Shown: one piece after another, positions 1 to 11,041 of the stretch
Numbering within the stretch: the first letter of the stretch is position 1
Layout of the letters: the number at the start of each line of letters is the position of its first letter
Notes under the pieces: generated by a model
Databases searched by the model: none
The model's input: the letters and a program-made list of their open reading frames with translations, nothing else
Told to the model about the DNA's origin: nothing
Translations under genes and position numbers: made by a program
From: Adenanthera pavonina
Lineage: Eukaryota > Streptophyta > Magnoliopsida > Fabales > Fabaceae
NCBI GenBank assembly: GCA_026686845.1
Contig: JAIVEN010000022.1
Coordinates: 29,548,001 to 29,612,000, forward strand
Direction: 5' to 3'
DNA length: 64,000 nt

Positions 1-103
1 AGTATTCATCGAATTTCCCAGTCTGATGTGGGTAAAAATTTAAAATAAAAATTTTTTTTACCGTACATTTCCTAATCTGGTGGATCAGTCCGTTTATTAC
101 CAA

Positions 104-120
104 ATATACATGTAGGCAGC
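104..120. repeat. Left 17-bp target-site duplication of the outer LINE
   Basis: The 17 bases atatacatgtaggcagc occur here and again at 8504-8520 without a mismatch. Between them lies a sequence that starts inside LINE coding DNA and ends in a short A-run, as expected for target-primed reverse transcription. A TSD of this length fits a LINE and not hAT (8 bp) or CACTA (3 bp). Confidence 0.8.
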
Positions 121-404
121 TTGTATGCTTCTTGCAAAGCCCTAGCTTCTCTGGGTTTCATGTGCTCAGTGCGAATTATGGATCGAAAGGACATAATCCT
201 ACAGCCACAAAACCCAGAGGTGGTTCACATTTATGGAGAAGTCTCTATACTGTTTGGCATGATGTCTTGCTTGGTACAAAATGGAACATTGGCGATGGAA
301 GTAGCATTAGATTTCCTTTGATCGATAGATGCAGTTGGAATCTCCTTTTTGGCTTACTTTGTTGGGAGCTATGGAATGCTAGAAACAGAAGAATTTTTGC
401 CAAT
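121..404 (+). mobile_element. 5'-truncated LINE, C-terminal ORF2 fragment (first half)
   Basis: The plus frame covering 132-404 reads as the region after the reverse transcriptase of a plant LINE. It contains SHLWRSLY, then WNIGDGSSIRF, then WNLLFGLLCWELWNARNRRIF-like sequence, as in the zf-RVT part of non-LTR polyproteins. It starts abruptly after the TSD, so it is 5'-truncated. The reading frame is cut at about 405 by the CACTA-like element; the LINE 3' end resumes at 8288. No catalytic part is left. Confidence 0.75.
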
Positions 405-631
405 CACAACTATTAAAGATTTGGCATTTTGGTATGCATATATGGATACGTCTTTTGAAAAAGCGCATAAAAAAATTCCTTTGGGTATGCTCATAACAAA
501 AAGATACCCAAACAACCATCTTTTGGTATGCTTACTATTAAAAGTATACCAAAATATATTTACCCAAATGTATATGGGTACATTTTATTTAATAGCATAG
601 CTAAATATGGGGTCTTTTTGGACAAACTTCT

Positions 632-639
632 CTCAAAAG
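632..639. repeat. Left 8-bp TSD of the hAT element
   Basis: ctcaaaag here pairs with ctgaaaag at 5409-5416: seven of eight bases match, at the length expected for hAT. The two copies immediately abut the inverted termini. Confidence 0.8.
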
Positions 640-654
640 CAGGGGTGAGTAAAA

Positions 655-860
655 CCGAATTGAAACCAAAAATCAAACCGAATAAAATGAAAATTGGTTT
701 TTTTGGTTCGATTTTTTCGGTTTTCTATTTTTTATCGGTTATTTTTGTAGTTAAATTCGGTGATATTGGTTCGGTTCGGTTCGGTTTTAGGTGCGAAAAA
801 CCAAATAGACCGAATAGACCAAAATATATCTATATATTTTTTCTTGATTTTTTTTAAGCA
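655..860. repeat. Left subterminal accgaac/ggttcgg repeat cluster of the hAT
   Basis: Multiple copies of accgaa and its complement ttcggt lie within about 170 bases of the left end, including three consecutive ggttc units near 770-785. The same motif cluster occurs at the right end (5240-5395). Confidence 0.7.
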
Positions 861-954
861 TTTATATTTTAAGCCTCCCTCCTCCTTCATGCATGCATCC
901 TAGCCCAATCCATTACCTACCCAAATTTGGCCCAAGTCTTAAGCCTAATATCCA

Positions 955-1440
955 TTTACAAGTTAATGTTTAATTCCCCATGACCCATCCCATCGTGGCA
1001 TCGTGTCTGTGGACCGTGGCTGCTCCGTGCGTGAAGATCAGTCCATGTGAATATGTGTGTGAGTGACAGAGTGAGTCCATTGTCCGTCTACGGTCTGTCC
1101 CCAATTGCCAAATCAAGTTGAAACCTAAATCCTCTTTCCAGTTTCCAGTCGCGTCTCTCATTCTTTCCCTCCCACTCTGATTTCTGAAAGTCCGAGAGGC
1201 TCAGGCAACGGCAAGTTAATGTTTAACCCCCATCGGCCCATCCCATCGCGGCATCGTGTCCGTGGCTCCATGCGTGATCAGTCCGTGTGAGTCCACTCTG
1301 CACTGTCCCGAATTAGAAAAGCAAGTTGAAACCCTAAATCCCCTTTCCAATCCCGAATTGGAAAGAAAGTCTGAGAGGCTCCGGCAACGGCGGCAAGTTA
1401 ATGTTTAATCCTCCATCCTATCGCGGCATCGTGTCCGTCC
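955..1440 (+). repeat. Three diverged direct repeats upstream of the transposase gene
   Basis: The sequence beginning caagttaatgtttaa is followed by catcc, then atcg.ggcatcgtgtc, and appears three times, at about 959, 1212 and 1395. The spacing is about 253 and 184 bases, and the associated segments ccctaaatc and gagaggctc are also repeated. The repeats lie between the left subterminal region and the 5' leader, and are GC-richer than the rest of the element. They may act as promoter or leader repeats; function is not shown. Confidence 0.7.
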
Positions 1441-1890
1441 TCTGCTCTGTTTGCTGTCCAGTTCTCTGCTCCGTTTTCACTCTCATTCGTCCCTTGCCTT
1501 CCTCATGCTCTTCTCAGCAATACTGATCAACGTAATCATCTCCCTGGAGATAGCAAAACCCCCCTCTCACGTGTACTATTACCACAGCACCGGTCGGCTC
1601 CTAGGTTGCTTTTTAAAAGGACGAATTGCTCAGATTTTGGTGACGGGAGTGGAGAACGAGGTACTACTAGAGGAGGTACTAGTGGTGAAGGACGTTGACT
1701 TGGCTGGAAACGCAACTCTCGGATCTTCTTGTCCATAACGTAAGGTATTGATTTGTGTAGCTTAATTCATTGAAGAGTGACTAAAAGTTTAAAGTTATTT
1801 ATTTATTAAAATAATAAATCTGAATGCTAACATTTATGTAGTTATTTTATGTAATATGTTAACATATTTGTATTTATTTTATGGTATTAG

Positions 1891-4079
1891 ATGTCATGCC
1901 ATGGTGAAACTGGGGGTGCCACTGATGGAGCAACTAGAGATGCCATCAGTACTCAACCTCAAGTTCAAGCATCCAGTGAGGCTTCAACTCAAAAAGGGAA
2001 AAGAAAACTCATGAAGCCAAGATTTGAAGTTTGGGATCATTTCACAAAATTTGTCAATGAGAACAATGATGTTAAAGGTAAATGCAATTATTGTGCAAGA
2101 GAATTTCACTGTGATTCAAAAAAGAATGGTACTACTGCACTAAAAAACCATATGGTTGTCTGTAAGAAACGGCCTCCTCCTGAGGAACCTAGACAATCAC
2201 ACTTGCATTTTACTGCACATGATGATGTAGTCCTTACTAGTTGGAAATTTGATCAAGAGGCCACTAGGAAAGCCTTAGCATGCATGATCATTACTGATGA
2301 GCTACCTTTCAAATTTGTTGAGGGGTGGGGGTTTAAATGGTTAATGTCTGTTGCTCAACCTAAATTTAAGATTCCTTCTAGATGGACTGTGTCCCGTGAT
2401 TGTTTTGGAATTTACATAGATGAAAAGATTAAATTCAAGGAGTATCTAATTAGCAAGAAACAAATGGTTTGCCTCATAACAGATACTTGGACTTCAATTC
2501 AAAGGATCAATTACATGTGCATTACAGCTCATTTTATAGATGATAATTGGAAATTGAACAAGAGAATTTTAAATTTCATTCCAATTTCTAGTCACAAAGG
2601 GAGAGAGATTGGAATAGAAGTTGAAAAATGTTTGCTTGAGTGGGGAATTGATAGGGTATTCACTATCACAGTGGACAATGCAAGTTCTAATGATGTCACT
2701 GTTATGTATTTGAAAGAAAAAATTAACAATTGGGGTTGTTCTGTCATGAAATGCATGTTCTTACATATGAGGTGTGTTGCTCATATAATCAATTTGATTG
2801 TCGTTGATGGGCTGAAAGAAGTAGGAAGTTCAATAAAAAAGGTTAGGGAAGCCGTTCGTTTTGTTAGGCAGTCCCCCCTTAGGATGAGAAAGTTTAAAGA
2901 GAGTTGTGATGATAAAAAGATTCAAAATAAGCAATTATTGAGTTTGGATGTCTCTACTAGGGGGAACTCCACCTATTTGATGTTGGAGACAGCCCAAAAA
3001 TTTGAGGCTGCTTTTAAGAGGTTTGAGGATAAAGATCTTTACTTTCGAATTGATCTTGAAAGTGAGAATGGGGTACCTACTACTGATGATTGGGTCAATG
3101 TTAGGAAGATGATGATGCTTTTGAGCCATTTTTATGAGTTAACCTTGCGTATTTCTGGTTCTTTATTTGTGACATCCAATAGCTTTTTCCATGAAATTTA
3201 TATGTTATATCGCATGTTGGATGAGTGGAAAAAGAGTGACGATTGGGAGTTAGCTTTAATGGCTTCTAAAATGAAAGAAAAATATGGCAAATATTGGGGA
3301 GATCCTTCAAAGATAAACCAACTTATTTATGTTGCTACTATTCTTGATCCTCGATATAAATTGGAGTGGGTGCAATATGCACTTTGCAAAATGTATGTTG
3401 GTGAAGTTGATGAACAATTGGGGATACAAGTTAAGGATGTGTTATTTTCTTTGTATAATGAATACAAAGAAATGATTTCTCCTTCCAAAACTGAAAAGGA
3501 GCAACTTTTGGCTGAATTAGAAGATGATGTTGATGTTGATGACCCTGCTGTGAAGGTGAGAAAATTGCTTGAATCGGAAAAGAAAAAATTCATGAGTGAG
3601 CGCTTTGGTGGAAGAACTAGTAGAACTGAAGTTGAAAGATACTTAAATGAAGAAATTGAGATGGATAGGGATGATTTTAACATTTTGACTTGGTGGAAGT
3701 TGAATAGCCCTAGATTCCCTATTCTTTCATGCTTAGCAAAGGATGTTTTGGCTATCCCAATTTCCACAGTTGCCTCTGAGTCTACATTTAGTACTGGAGG
3801 ACGGGTTCTTGATGCATTTAGGAGTTCTTTAACTCCTAAAGTTGTGCAATCTCTTATTTGTGCTCAAGATTGGCTTCGGCATTGCCTTCCGGTTAAAGTA
3901 GAAGAAGATTTGGATGATGTTCAATGGATAGAAAAAGGTAATTTTACTTTTTTATCTTGACATACATTAATTTTATTGTTAAAAATTGATTTTGTTATAA
4001 GTTATCAATATAATTTTACTTTTATTTACTTATAGATTTGCAAAAGATTACTTTGGAATCAACTGTTGACATATTATAG
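1891..4079 (+). CDS. hAT-superfamily transposase with BED zinc finger (RICESLEEPER-like), one intron
   Basis: A single long exon (1891-3937) is followed by a likely 98-bp intron (donor gtaatt at 3938, acceptor tatag ending at 4035) and a 44-bp last exon ending in TAG at 4079, giving about 696 residues. Without splicing the frame runs on to a stop at 3960. Domains in order: BED zinc finger with C65, C68, H87 and C91; an RNase-H-like fold with the acidic residues D198 (TDTW) and D262 (VDNASSND); CVAHIINL at 295-302; and a C-terminal hAT dimerisation region with E630 in ASESTFS, followed by a DWLR motif. The full DDE set is therefore present. A 5'-UTR intron is likely (donor gtaagg at 1740, acceptor ttag ending at 1890), which puts the ATG directly after the splice site. 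The protein should bind the element's ends in the nucleus and cut and join them. Host domestication is possible for this family, but the surrounding TIRs and TSD argue for a transposon gene. Confidence 0.9.
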
Positions 4080-5240
4080 ACTATTGTTGTTGAGGTAAAT
4101 TAATTTTTTTCTCTCTATATAATTTTATTATTGATTGGTACATGTGGTTTATTATTTGATTTTTTTTTAACGTAGGTTGGACTTTGGAGGGTGGCAAAAT
4201 CCTTTGGCACATTGTTACAATGTTAGCAGGGTCAAGCTTTGTTTTTGGAGAAAAGGACTTTGATTTATTTATTTTAATTTGGTGGATTGGACTACATTGT
4301 TATTGATGGCTTGGATTGTGTTTTTAATTTTTTTTAAATGGTGGATTGGACTTGATGTTAATTGTGGTGTGAAATGTATTTTATGTGTTCTTTTTAGATT
4401 TGAATGCTAAGAGTTTTAGTAGTCATATTTAAATGGTTGATTGAATGAATCTACAACTTCTTGATGTTCTTGTTGCTATTTTTTCAATGGTTCAACATAT
4501 TAAATAGTTGTGGTGACAAAAAACACACAGTATGGTTATCTTTTCTAATCTTATCTTGCTGGATTATGAATAACATTGTTCTAAATTGTTAAGTCATTAT
4601 GCTTTGCTTTGTGTTCCCTCTCTCCTTGATTCTCAGGTTGGCTTTAACTTCACAAACTCCATTATAGCTTCAGATTTTGACAAAAGACAAGTTCTTCACT
4701 CCTTGTTCAGTTCATGATCTGAAAAGAACAAAAAGAAGGTCTTTTGCTCAGATTGCTGCTCCAGCATTTGTCTCCACTGCTTGCCCTTTAAACTTTCAAG
4801 TACGTGGGTTATTTTTTCATATCATCCTAATAGATTTCATATGTTTTTGTGTGTTGTGTGCTTGTGTAAGTTTAAATTGTATTGTACTATTGTTCATAAC
4901 TTATAGTAATAGCATGTCTTGATATAATTTTTATATTTGATATATAGATGTTGATATATATAGATCCAAGTAATTTATAGGATCTCATTACATCAAACAG
5001 AGCAAATGTTGTATTTTATTTTTTTTCAACTGCTAGGGGTAGTAGAGGCTAGAGCTGCTCATTTTCTTGATAGTGGGTAACTTTGTTGCTGTTGATTAGT
5101 CTTTTCTTATTGTTTTGCACTATAAATATTCTAGATGTCTTGCTTATGAATGAATTTCTTTCTTTCATTGAAAAAATAGTGGATTAAACTAAATAGACAT
5201 TCTTTTTTCAGTAAAGGTCCATTAAATACCCATTAACAGC
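4080..5240 (+). other. 3' non-coding part of the hAT element
   Basis: AT-rich sequence after the transposase stop. There are plausible 3'-UTR splice signals (donor gaggtaaatt near 4093, acceptor acgtag near 4175). A short open stretch (4677-4800) is bounded by acceptor-like ctcag and donor-like aggtacgt motifs, but its product is not recognised. Confidence 0.4.
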
Positions 5241-5408
5241 CCAAACCGAATAAACTGAACCGAACTGAACCGAAATATTTCGGTTCATTTCGGTTTGGTT
5301 TTTCCAGTTAATTTGGTTAGGTTTGGTTTCCAAATTCATGTTATTTCGGTTTTCGGTTATTTCGATTATTGACCGAACCGAACCTAATAAACGGAATGCT
5401 CACTCCTA

Positions 5409-5416
5409 CTGAAAAG
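5409..5416. repeat. Right 8-bp TSD of the hAT element
   Basis: ctgaaaag matches 632-639 at seven of eight positions and is followed at once by a subterminal repeat (aagcataccc) of the outer CACTA-like element. Confidence 0.8.
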
Positions 5417-6650
5417 CATACCCAAGACCTAATTTAACTAATTCTTTTGAACTTAACCACTTAACCGCGGCTAATCAAAACTTTCGTCACATATTCCGAA
5501 CAAAAAAACCCCTCCTGCCCTCCCGCTCTCTTTGTGCGAAACTCTAGTCAGTCTTCCTTCTCATTGGCCGATTGCCTCCTTCATTTGGCTGTGGTGGCTA
5601 GCTCTAGCGGAACTCGGCCGTGGGTTGTGTGCGTGTGGGTCACCGGAGTTTCGTGGGTCTCTCTCATATGCTTCGTGGGTCTTCTTTATCTGCTTCATGG
5701 ATCTCACTTCTACTTTGTGATATGTTGTTTTTTTTTTCTCACAGATTTGTGGTATATTGTTTTTATATTTCTTTTTGGGGAGGAAAAACAATTGTTTACG
5801 GTCTGAAACTTAAAATGCTTCTTGTTAATGATACAAGATTAGCTTAAATCCCTCTTGAATATATATATATATGCAGACTGAGATATTATAATTATTTTTG
5901 TTCTTAGTTTGTCATAGTTGTAATTATAATACGTACAGCTGGAGTTAAGTTTCTTTGATTCATCTTTAATTAGACAAGATAGAGAGAAGCATCCGAGCAT
6001 GAACATTAAGTAATGATTATGTACTCTTGTCTCATCGTTGGTGCTAGCTTAGAATTATTCTGAAATAGAGCTGGGTTGTTGAGCACTGGAATTGTTGTTT
6101 TGTTAGACTATAAACGTATCTGTGGCTTGGGATAGGCATGCTGGTTCATATTCTATAATGCTTCCCGGTATGCACATGAAATGCTTGATAAAGTGCTTGT
6201 GTGTGATTCCTGTGTGTAAGTGACTAGCTTGGCTAGAAGTAGATGTTAAAATTGTGGTCTGATTTGCAGATATTCTTGAATGGAAATGAGATGTTGATTG
6301 TAGCCATATTCATTATTAACCTATGTGCGTGTATGTGGTTTGAGCTATAAGGATGACCATGAATTCATACTTCTGTAAAAGGATGATTTGTACTAGGATG
6401 TGAAAAATATGTGATTTGTACTTTTGTATCTTTAAAGATATGTGATGTAGTTGTTGTGGCAAACATACTGTGTGTGTATATATATTAGCATGACTTATTT
6501 TCAGCTTGGAACCGAGTATAATTGTATGTTCAAAACTTGCTTGATGTCCCGATCACTGTTAAACATGATTTCCATTTAGTTCCTATCTTGAACTTGGGTT
6601 TAAATCCAGTTCAATAGTGCTTGCTGCCATACGGTTTTCAATCAAATCTA
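5417..6650. other. Internal part of the CACTA-like element, leader-like sequence, no gene recognised
   Basis: Around 5460-5720 the sequence turns GC-richer and pyrimidine-rich, as in a plant promoter and 5' leader, and then becomes AT-rich with stops in all frames. It could be a captured host fragment; no protein match was recognised. Confidence 0.35.
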
Positions 6651-6699
6651 GTTGCAGTTTTCTTTGTTTTTAGTGAAAGATTCTGCATAAAATTGCTTC

Positions 6700-7205
6700 A
6701 TATGATAGAATTCTGTTTTAGAGCTTAAAGCTGCTGCATACAACTCTGTTTCTGTGCAAAATCCTGCATTAAAATTGTTGTGCATGTCAGGATTCTGTTT
6801 TGGGCTTGAAACTACTACTTGCAGCTATGTTTTCAACTTTGTTGTGGAAAATTTGGGATTAAATTACTGCTCACTCTAAGATTTTGTTTTGGGACTTGAA
6901 ATTGCTGCATAACAGCTATGCCTCTGTCCATAATAACACAGTAATATTGCTGCTCAGGTTAAGATTTTGTTTTTGGGTTGAAACTACTGCATATAGCTGG
7001 GTTATTGTGCAAAATTCTGCAATAAAGTTAACGTGCATGTCAGGATTCTGTTTTGGGCTTGCAACTGTTGCATACAGCCATGTTTTTGTTCAAAATTCTT
7101 CACTAAAATTTTTTAACATGTGGGGGGTTCTGTTTTGGGCTAAAAAACTGAATGCAGTCACATTCTTTGGTGCTAGAATTCTGCATATGACATCACTTTG
7201 TCATA
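6700..7205 (+). repeat. About six tandem copies of an 82-bp repeat
   Basis: The phrase ttctgttttgggc (or close variants) recurs at about 6711, 6793, 6882, 6965, 7046 and 7128, a period of 81-89 bases. Each copy continues with ttgaaac..ctgcata.agct and then tgtgcaaaattctgca. The copies are diverged. An open frame across part of the array (6884-7261) is probably incidental. Confidence 0.75.
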
Positions 7206-8140
7206 ACTTCAGCATAACTTCTTCTTCTTCTTCTAAGTTTTATGCTCGGTTGCTAAAAACTTGACTGAAATCTTAGTGAATATCATTTTATGGTTCATAG
7301 ATGTTTAAAGGATGTGAATAGGGATTTGGGGTGTGGAGTTGAGTACACAGTGCTTTACTTTGTTTATGACTTTGAGTTAGAAACTTCTTCTCATTTATAC
7401 TGAAGTTTGATCTAGTTGTTTGGGCCACCTAGGAGTTATCATGTTTTGTTTTCTGTCTATTTTAATTTCTTTCTTCTAGTGGTGGTCACCCTAAGCGTTG
7501 AGCTAGAAAAATCCTGATCAAATAGTTTTTTGACATCCTGGTTTGCAAAAGATTGAGGTTTGGGTCACTAGAATCCATTGTAGGTTCAGATGTTTGTATA
7601 TAAGTTGGTTTTAGTTAGCTAATTGATCTCATCTGAGTGAAATTAATGGGATAATTATGATAAAATTAGGGACTTTTGTTGCTTGTTAAGGTTGAAAATT
7701 ATGACTCTGATTGTGCTGATATGGATCTTGATTTGAAACTCTCAAACTGAGGCATATGTTATGTTCTTCATGTCATAGTGTTAGACATCAAAGTTATAAT
7801 GCAAACTGGGTTGTGAGTGTGCTCCTTGAATTTGGAAAGTATAACTACTGATCGAAATGGACCTTTCTATATTATTGGACAGTCATTGGCTTGGCTTAAA
7901 GATAACAAGTATATTGTCAGGCTTGTGATACTTAAGGGTATGCAAAGGATTTTAGGAATCAATACATTGTGAATAACTTAAAGTGATTACCTGCTTGTTA
8001 AGTGTTAATTGGTGAAAGTTGTGAATAACTCAAGTTAATTGGACTAAAGCTAAGTGTACCAATATTTTTTGACCTAAAAATCTTGTAGTGGGAGAGCAGA
8101 AAAAAATGAAAATTATATTTTTTTTATTAAAATAAATAAA
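7206..8140. other. AT-rich interior of the CACTA-like element
   Basis: No coding frame, repeat or RNA gene was recognised in this stretch. Confidence 0.4.
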
Positions 8141-8287
8141 GGCCTTTGGGTATACTTTTGAACATACTTTGGGTGTGCTTTTAAGAAGCATACTCAAAGG
8201 CTTCTAGAGCAGTCATACAGGGTACGCTTCAAATGCGAACTTGAAGACAAAAAATAAGCATACCCAAAAGCTATTTCTATTGTAGTT

Positions 8288-8503
8288 AATAAAACAACAG
8301 ACCTAAAGGTGTCATATTTTGGCTGTTGGAAACCATGGTGTCACTGCTAGGAACATCACCTCTACTTTGTACATGGAACCTGGGTGACCTCCTTTGATTT
8401 GAGGTGCCCTTTTTTATGCTCTTTGTTTTGTTCTTGCCCTTGTGTATTCTTTGATCTTTTGATGAATGAATATACTCCATCCTTTCAAAAAAAAATTATA
8501 AAT
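8288..8503 (+). mobile_element. LINE 3' end with A-tail (second half of the outer LINE)
   Basis: The sequence ends cttttgatgaatgaatatactcc followed by a run of nine A within a few bases and then the second 17-bp TSD. This is the usual layout of a LINE 3' UTR. It is separated from its coding part (121-404) by the nested elements. Confidence 0.7.
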
Positions 8504-8520
8504 ATATACATGTAGGCAGC
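8504..8520. repeat. Right 17-bp TSD of the outer LINE
   Basis: Identical over 17 bases to 104-120. Confidence 0.8.
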
Positions 8521-10037
8521 AATAACGATATATTGAATGGAATCAGTCATTCTAGTGATGAGAAAGACAGCCACAGGGAGTAAGGTGAGAACTGAGCGGA
8601 GAAGAATGTGATGTGGGCCATGATCACACCATCAAACTAACTAGTAGAAGATGATGATGATGAAGAGAGACAGAAGTAGCATCTCCCTTTTGTTCCAAGG
8701 ATTCTGAAGGGGAGGGGATGGAAATTCTATTTTTTATTTTTAAGTAAATAGGGGAAGGAAGCAATTTTTCTTCCGTTTTCAGACAAAAAAAAAAAAAAGA
8801 GAAAGAGATAGGAGGAAAAATACTTACTTTCTCTTATTTGGTTAAAAAAAATAAAGTAAAAATTTTTTCCTTCTCATCTCTCCCCTTCAAACCAAATAGA
8901 GAGTAAGTCACCCAATTTGACCATCCATTTCTTAATCATAAACAAGGCCGTGGACGCAATTAGGCGGTTAAGGCATCTACCTAAGCCCTCCAATTTATAT
9001 ACATTATAATAAATATATAAAAAATAATATAACGAAAAGAACAGATATAATAAATATGAGAGAAAGGACCTATTTTTCTGTATAACTTAATAAATTTTTC
9101 TTTTCAAATGCAATGCAATGGTTATATATTTTTATTAATTTTTTAATTTTTTTCTCAACTAATAATCCTTTTTTACTAACTAAATTTCCTTAATTCTAAA
9201 AATCTTTTTAATAATTTTCATATTCTGTCTGTTGCAAATAGTTGATATTAATACATATGTTTTTTTAATTCTTTTATGAATTAAATAAAAAAATATTTGT
9301 ATTAATCTTGTAGTATTTAGATTTGTATTAATTTTAAAAAGTTTTAAAATCTTAGTGAACATTTTGATATTCATATTTAAGAATTGAATGTATTAAGAGA
9401 AATGTGAACAAAATAAATTTATACTTTAATTAAAATATTAAACCATATCAAAATATTGGATTCATTTTTAAAAAAATTATATGAAAAATATTGATAAATT
9501 ACTATATATTAGACCTCTTAAATGATTTTGTCTTAGACCTTGAAATTTTGGACATCCTAATGTGAATAATTTCAGTGGATTCTGTTTTGCACGTGCTCCC
9601 ACTATAGCCAATTAATTCCTTAATGGGCTACGATTGTGTTGCTTTCCCAGTCACCCAATTATATTTATATTGGCTTGGGAATTAAAGTAGTGGAATGTGT
9701 ATTGCAGTGCCGGGCATGATTCAGTCAGGGTGGGGAGAATCTAATGCTAGAAAGATACGAAATTGAATGAGAAAGAATCTAATGCAAGAGGGATACGGAA
9801 ATACTCAACTTCTATCTACTCTTCACACACGTATTAGATTGCTTTCGGTGGTCCTAGGATATTAATATTATATGTGAGATCCCATACCATTTCATGTGTT
9901 CAATTATGGGCCCAATTTTCAGCCCAAAAAATTTTGGGCCCAATTGCTTTTCATGTGGTCCTCACTTTTGGAAGAGGAAAAGATATTTTCCGACCCATAA
10001 AAAAAATATTGATAAAAGAAGCACCTCTAATTTTTTA
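8521..10037. other. AT-rich intergenic DNA
   Basis: No gene is supported. The segment 8945-9550 begins with ggccgtggacgcaattaggc and ends with cttagaccttgaaattttgg; it may be an old repeat but no boundaries are visible. Around 9908-9942 the motif tgggcccaatt occurs twice with aattttgggc between, a short imperfect inverted arrangement. Confidence 0.4.
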
Positions 10038-10723
10038 TAGGGAAAATAGTAAAAATGAGTAGACAAAATTACTTATACAATTTTTTACAAGTAAAATGAA
10101 CTAATTTTCTAAGTAAACTGAACTAATTTTTCAAGTGTATTAAACTAAATTTTTAAGTTGATTGGACTAATTTTTTAAGTGGATTGAACTAATTTTTTAA
10201 ATAGATTGAATTAATTTTCTAAATGAATTGAATTAAATTTCTAAATGAAATAAATTAATTTTTGAAATAGGTTGAAATAATTTTCTAAGTGAATTAAATT
10301 AAATTTTCCAGTGGATTAAATTAAATTTTCACATGAACTGAAAAAAAATTTCAAGTTTATTGAACTAATTTTTCAAGTAAAATGAATAAATTTTCTAAGT
10401 AAATTAAACTAAATTTCTAAGTAGAATCCACTTTAATTTGAAAATTTAGCTTAATTCACGAGGGAAATTACTTTAATATATTCTACTTGGAAATTTAATT
10501 TAGTCAACTCAGAAATTTAGTTTAATTCATATCACTTAAAAATTAGTTCATTATTCCATTTGAAAATTTAGTTAGTCCATTTGAAAATTTAGTTCAATTT
10601 ATTTAAAAAATTAATTTAATCCAACTAAAAAATTAGTTCAGTTCACTTAAAAATTTAATTTATTGTATTTAAAAAAATTATAAAGATAATTTTATCTGCT
10701 CATTTTTATTATTTTTCCCACTA
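10038..10723. repeat. Fold-back element built of ~21-bp repeats that reverse orientation halfway
   Basis: From about 10085 to 10425 the sequence repeats units of the type gaactaattttttaagtg every 20-22 bases. From about 10435 to 10680 the same unit runs in the opposite sense (aaaattagttcaattca). The outer ends are inverted repeats too: tagggaaaatagtaaaaatg at 10038 against the complement of catttttattatttttccca near 10701-10720. The whole can fold into a long imperfect hairpin. No TSD is clear. It could be a fold-back MITE; no coding capacity is present. Confidence 0.7.
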
Positions 10724-11041
10724 AGGATTAAGTCCTTCTTGGAGGATTTAGAAAATTGAAGGTCCTTTTCTGTCAATATTTATTTTTGAGGTCCTAAAAT
10801 ATCTTCTCACCCTTTTAGAAATATAGTATATATGACAATTCCATACAAACTAATACAAACTACAAGCGCAGTGTGGACTGTGGAGTATATATATATATTC
10901 ACAGACACAGCCATTGACCTCAGTACAACATAATCATACCCCTATCAGACTAAAAACACTGCAAACCATTACACAATTTCAACCTAAATTAACACCCTAT
11001 ACGATAAAGAAGATACAGATATATAATTAATGCAATTGTAG
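10724..11041. other. AT-rich spacer
   Basis: Nothing is recognised. If the gene-like stretch to its right is real, this would be its 3' flank. Confidence 0.35.

Larger units (their letters stand above)
640..5408 (+). mobile_element. hAT transposon carrying a BED-finger transposase gene
   Basis: The termini read caggggtgag (640-649) and, inward from the right, taggagtgag (5399-5408 reversed), flanked by near-identical 8-bp TSDs. Just inside both ends are clusters of the motif accgaac/ggttcggtt in both orientations (about 655-800 and 5240-5395), the subterminal repeats expected for transposase binding. The element is 4.77 kb and contains one transposase gene on the plus strand (1891-4079). It sits inside the CACTA-like element, since the sequence resumes with a GGTATGC-type repeat at 5414. 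With TIRs, TSD and an open transposase it is a candidate autonomous copy, although TIR and TSD mismatches show that it is not recent. Confidence 0.88.
405..8287. mobile_element. CACTA-like element with GGTATGC subterminal repeats, interrupted by a hAT
   Basis: The two ends form an imperfect terminal inverted repeat. Positions 408-440 and the reverse complement of 8255-8287 match at about 24 of 33 bases, both beginning aacta. The right end read inward (aactacaatagaaa) resembles CACTA-family termini with a mutated first base. Short motifs of the type tttgggtatgct occur in both orientations near both ends (about 429-560, 5412-5425, 8147-8270), which is typical subterminal structure for CACTA elements. 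AAT at 402-404 and 8288-8290 could be the 3-bp TSD. Without the nested hAT the element is about 3.1 kb, and no transposase was recognised in it. The family assignment is an inference; the inverted ends are seen directly. Confidence 0.55.

Noticed and set aside
1451..1738. 95-residue frame before the transposase
   Set aside because: Overlaps the presumed 5' UTR and ends before the 5'-UTR intron; no domain recognised.
3327..3767. 146-residue open frame on the minus strand
   Set aside because: Antisense shadow of the hAT transposase; no independent features.
4677..4922. Possible captured exon in the hAT 3' region
   Set aside because: Splice-like borders exist, but the peptide is unrecognised and short; kept only as a note in the 3' region.
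6700..7205. CRISPR-like direct repeats
   Set aside because: Repeats are contiguous 82-bp units without spacers in a plant nuclear context.
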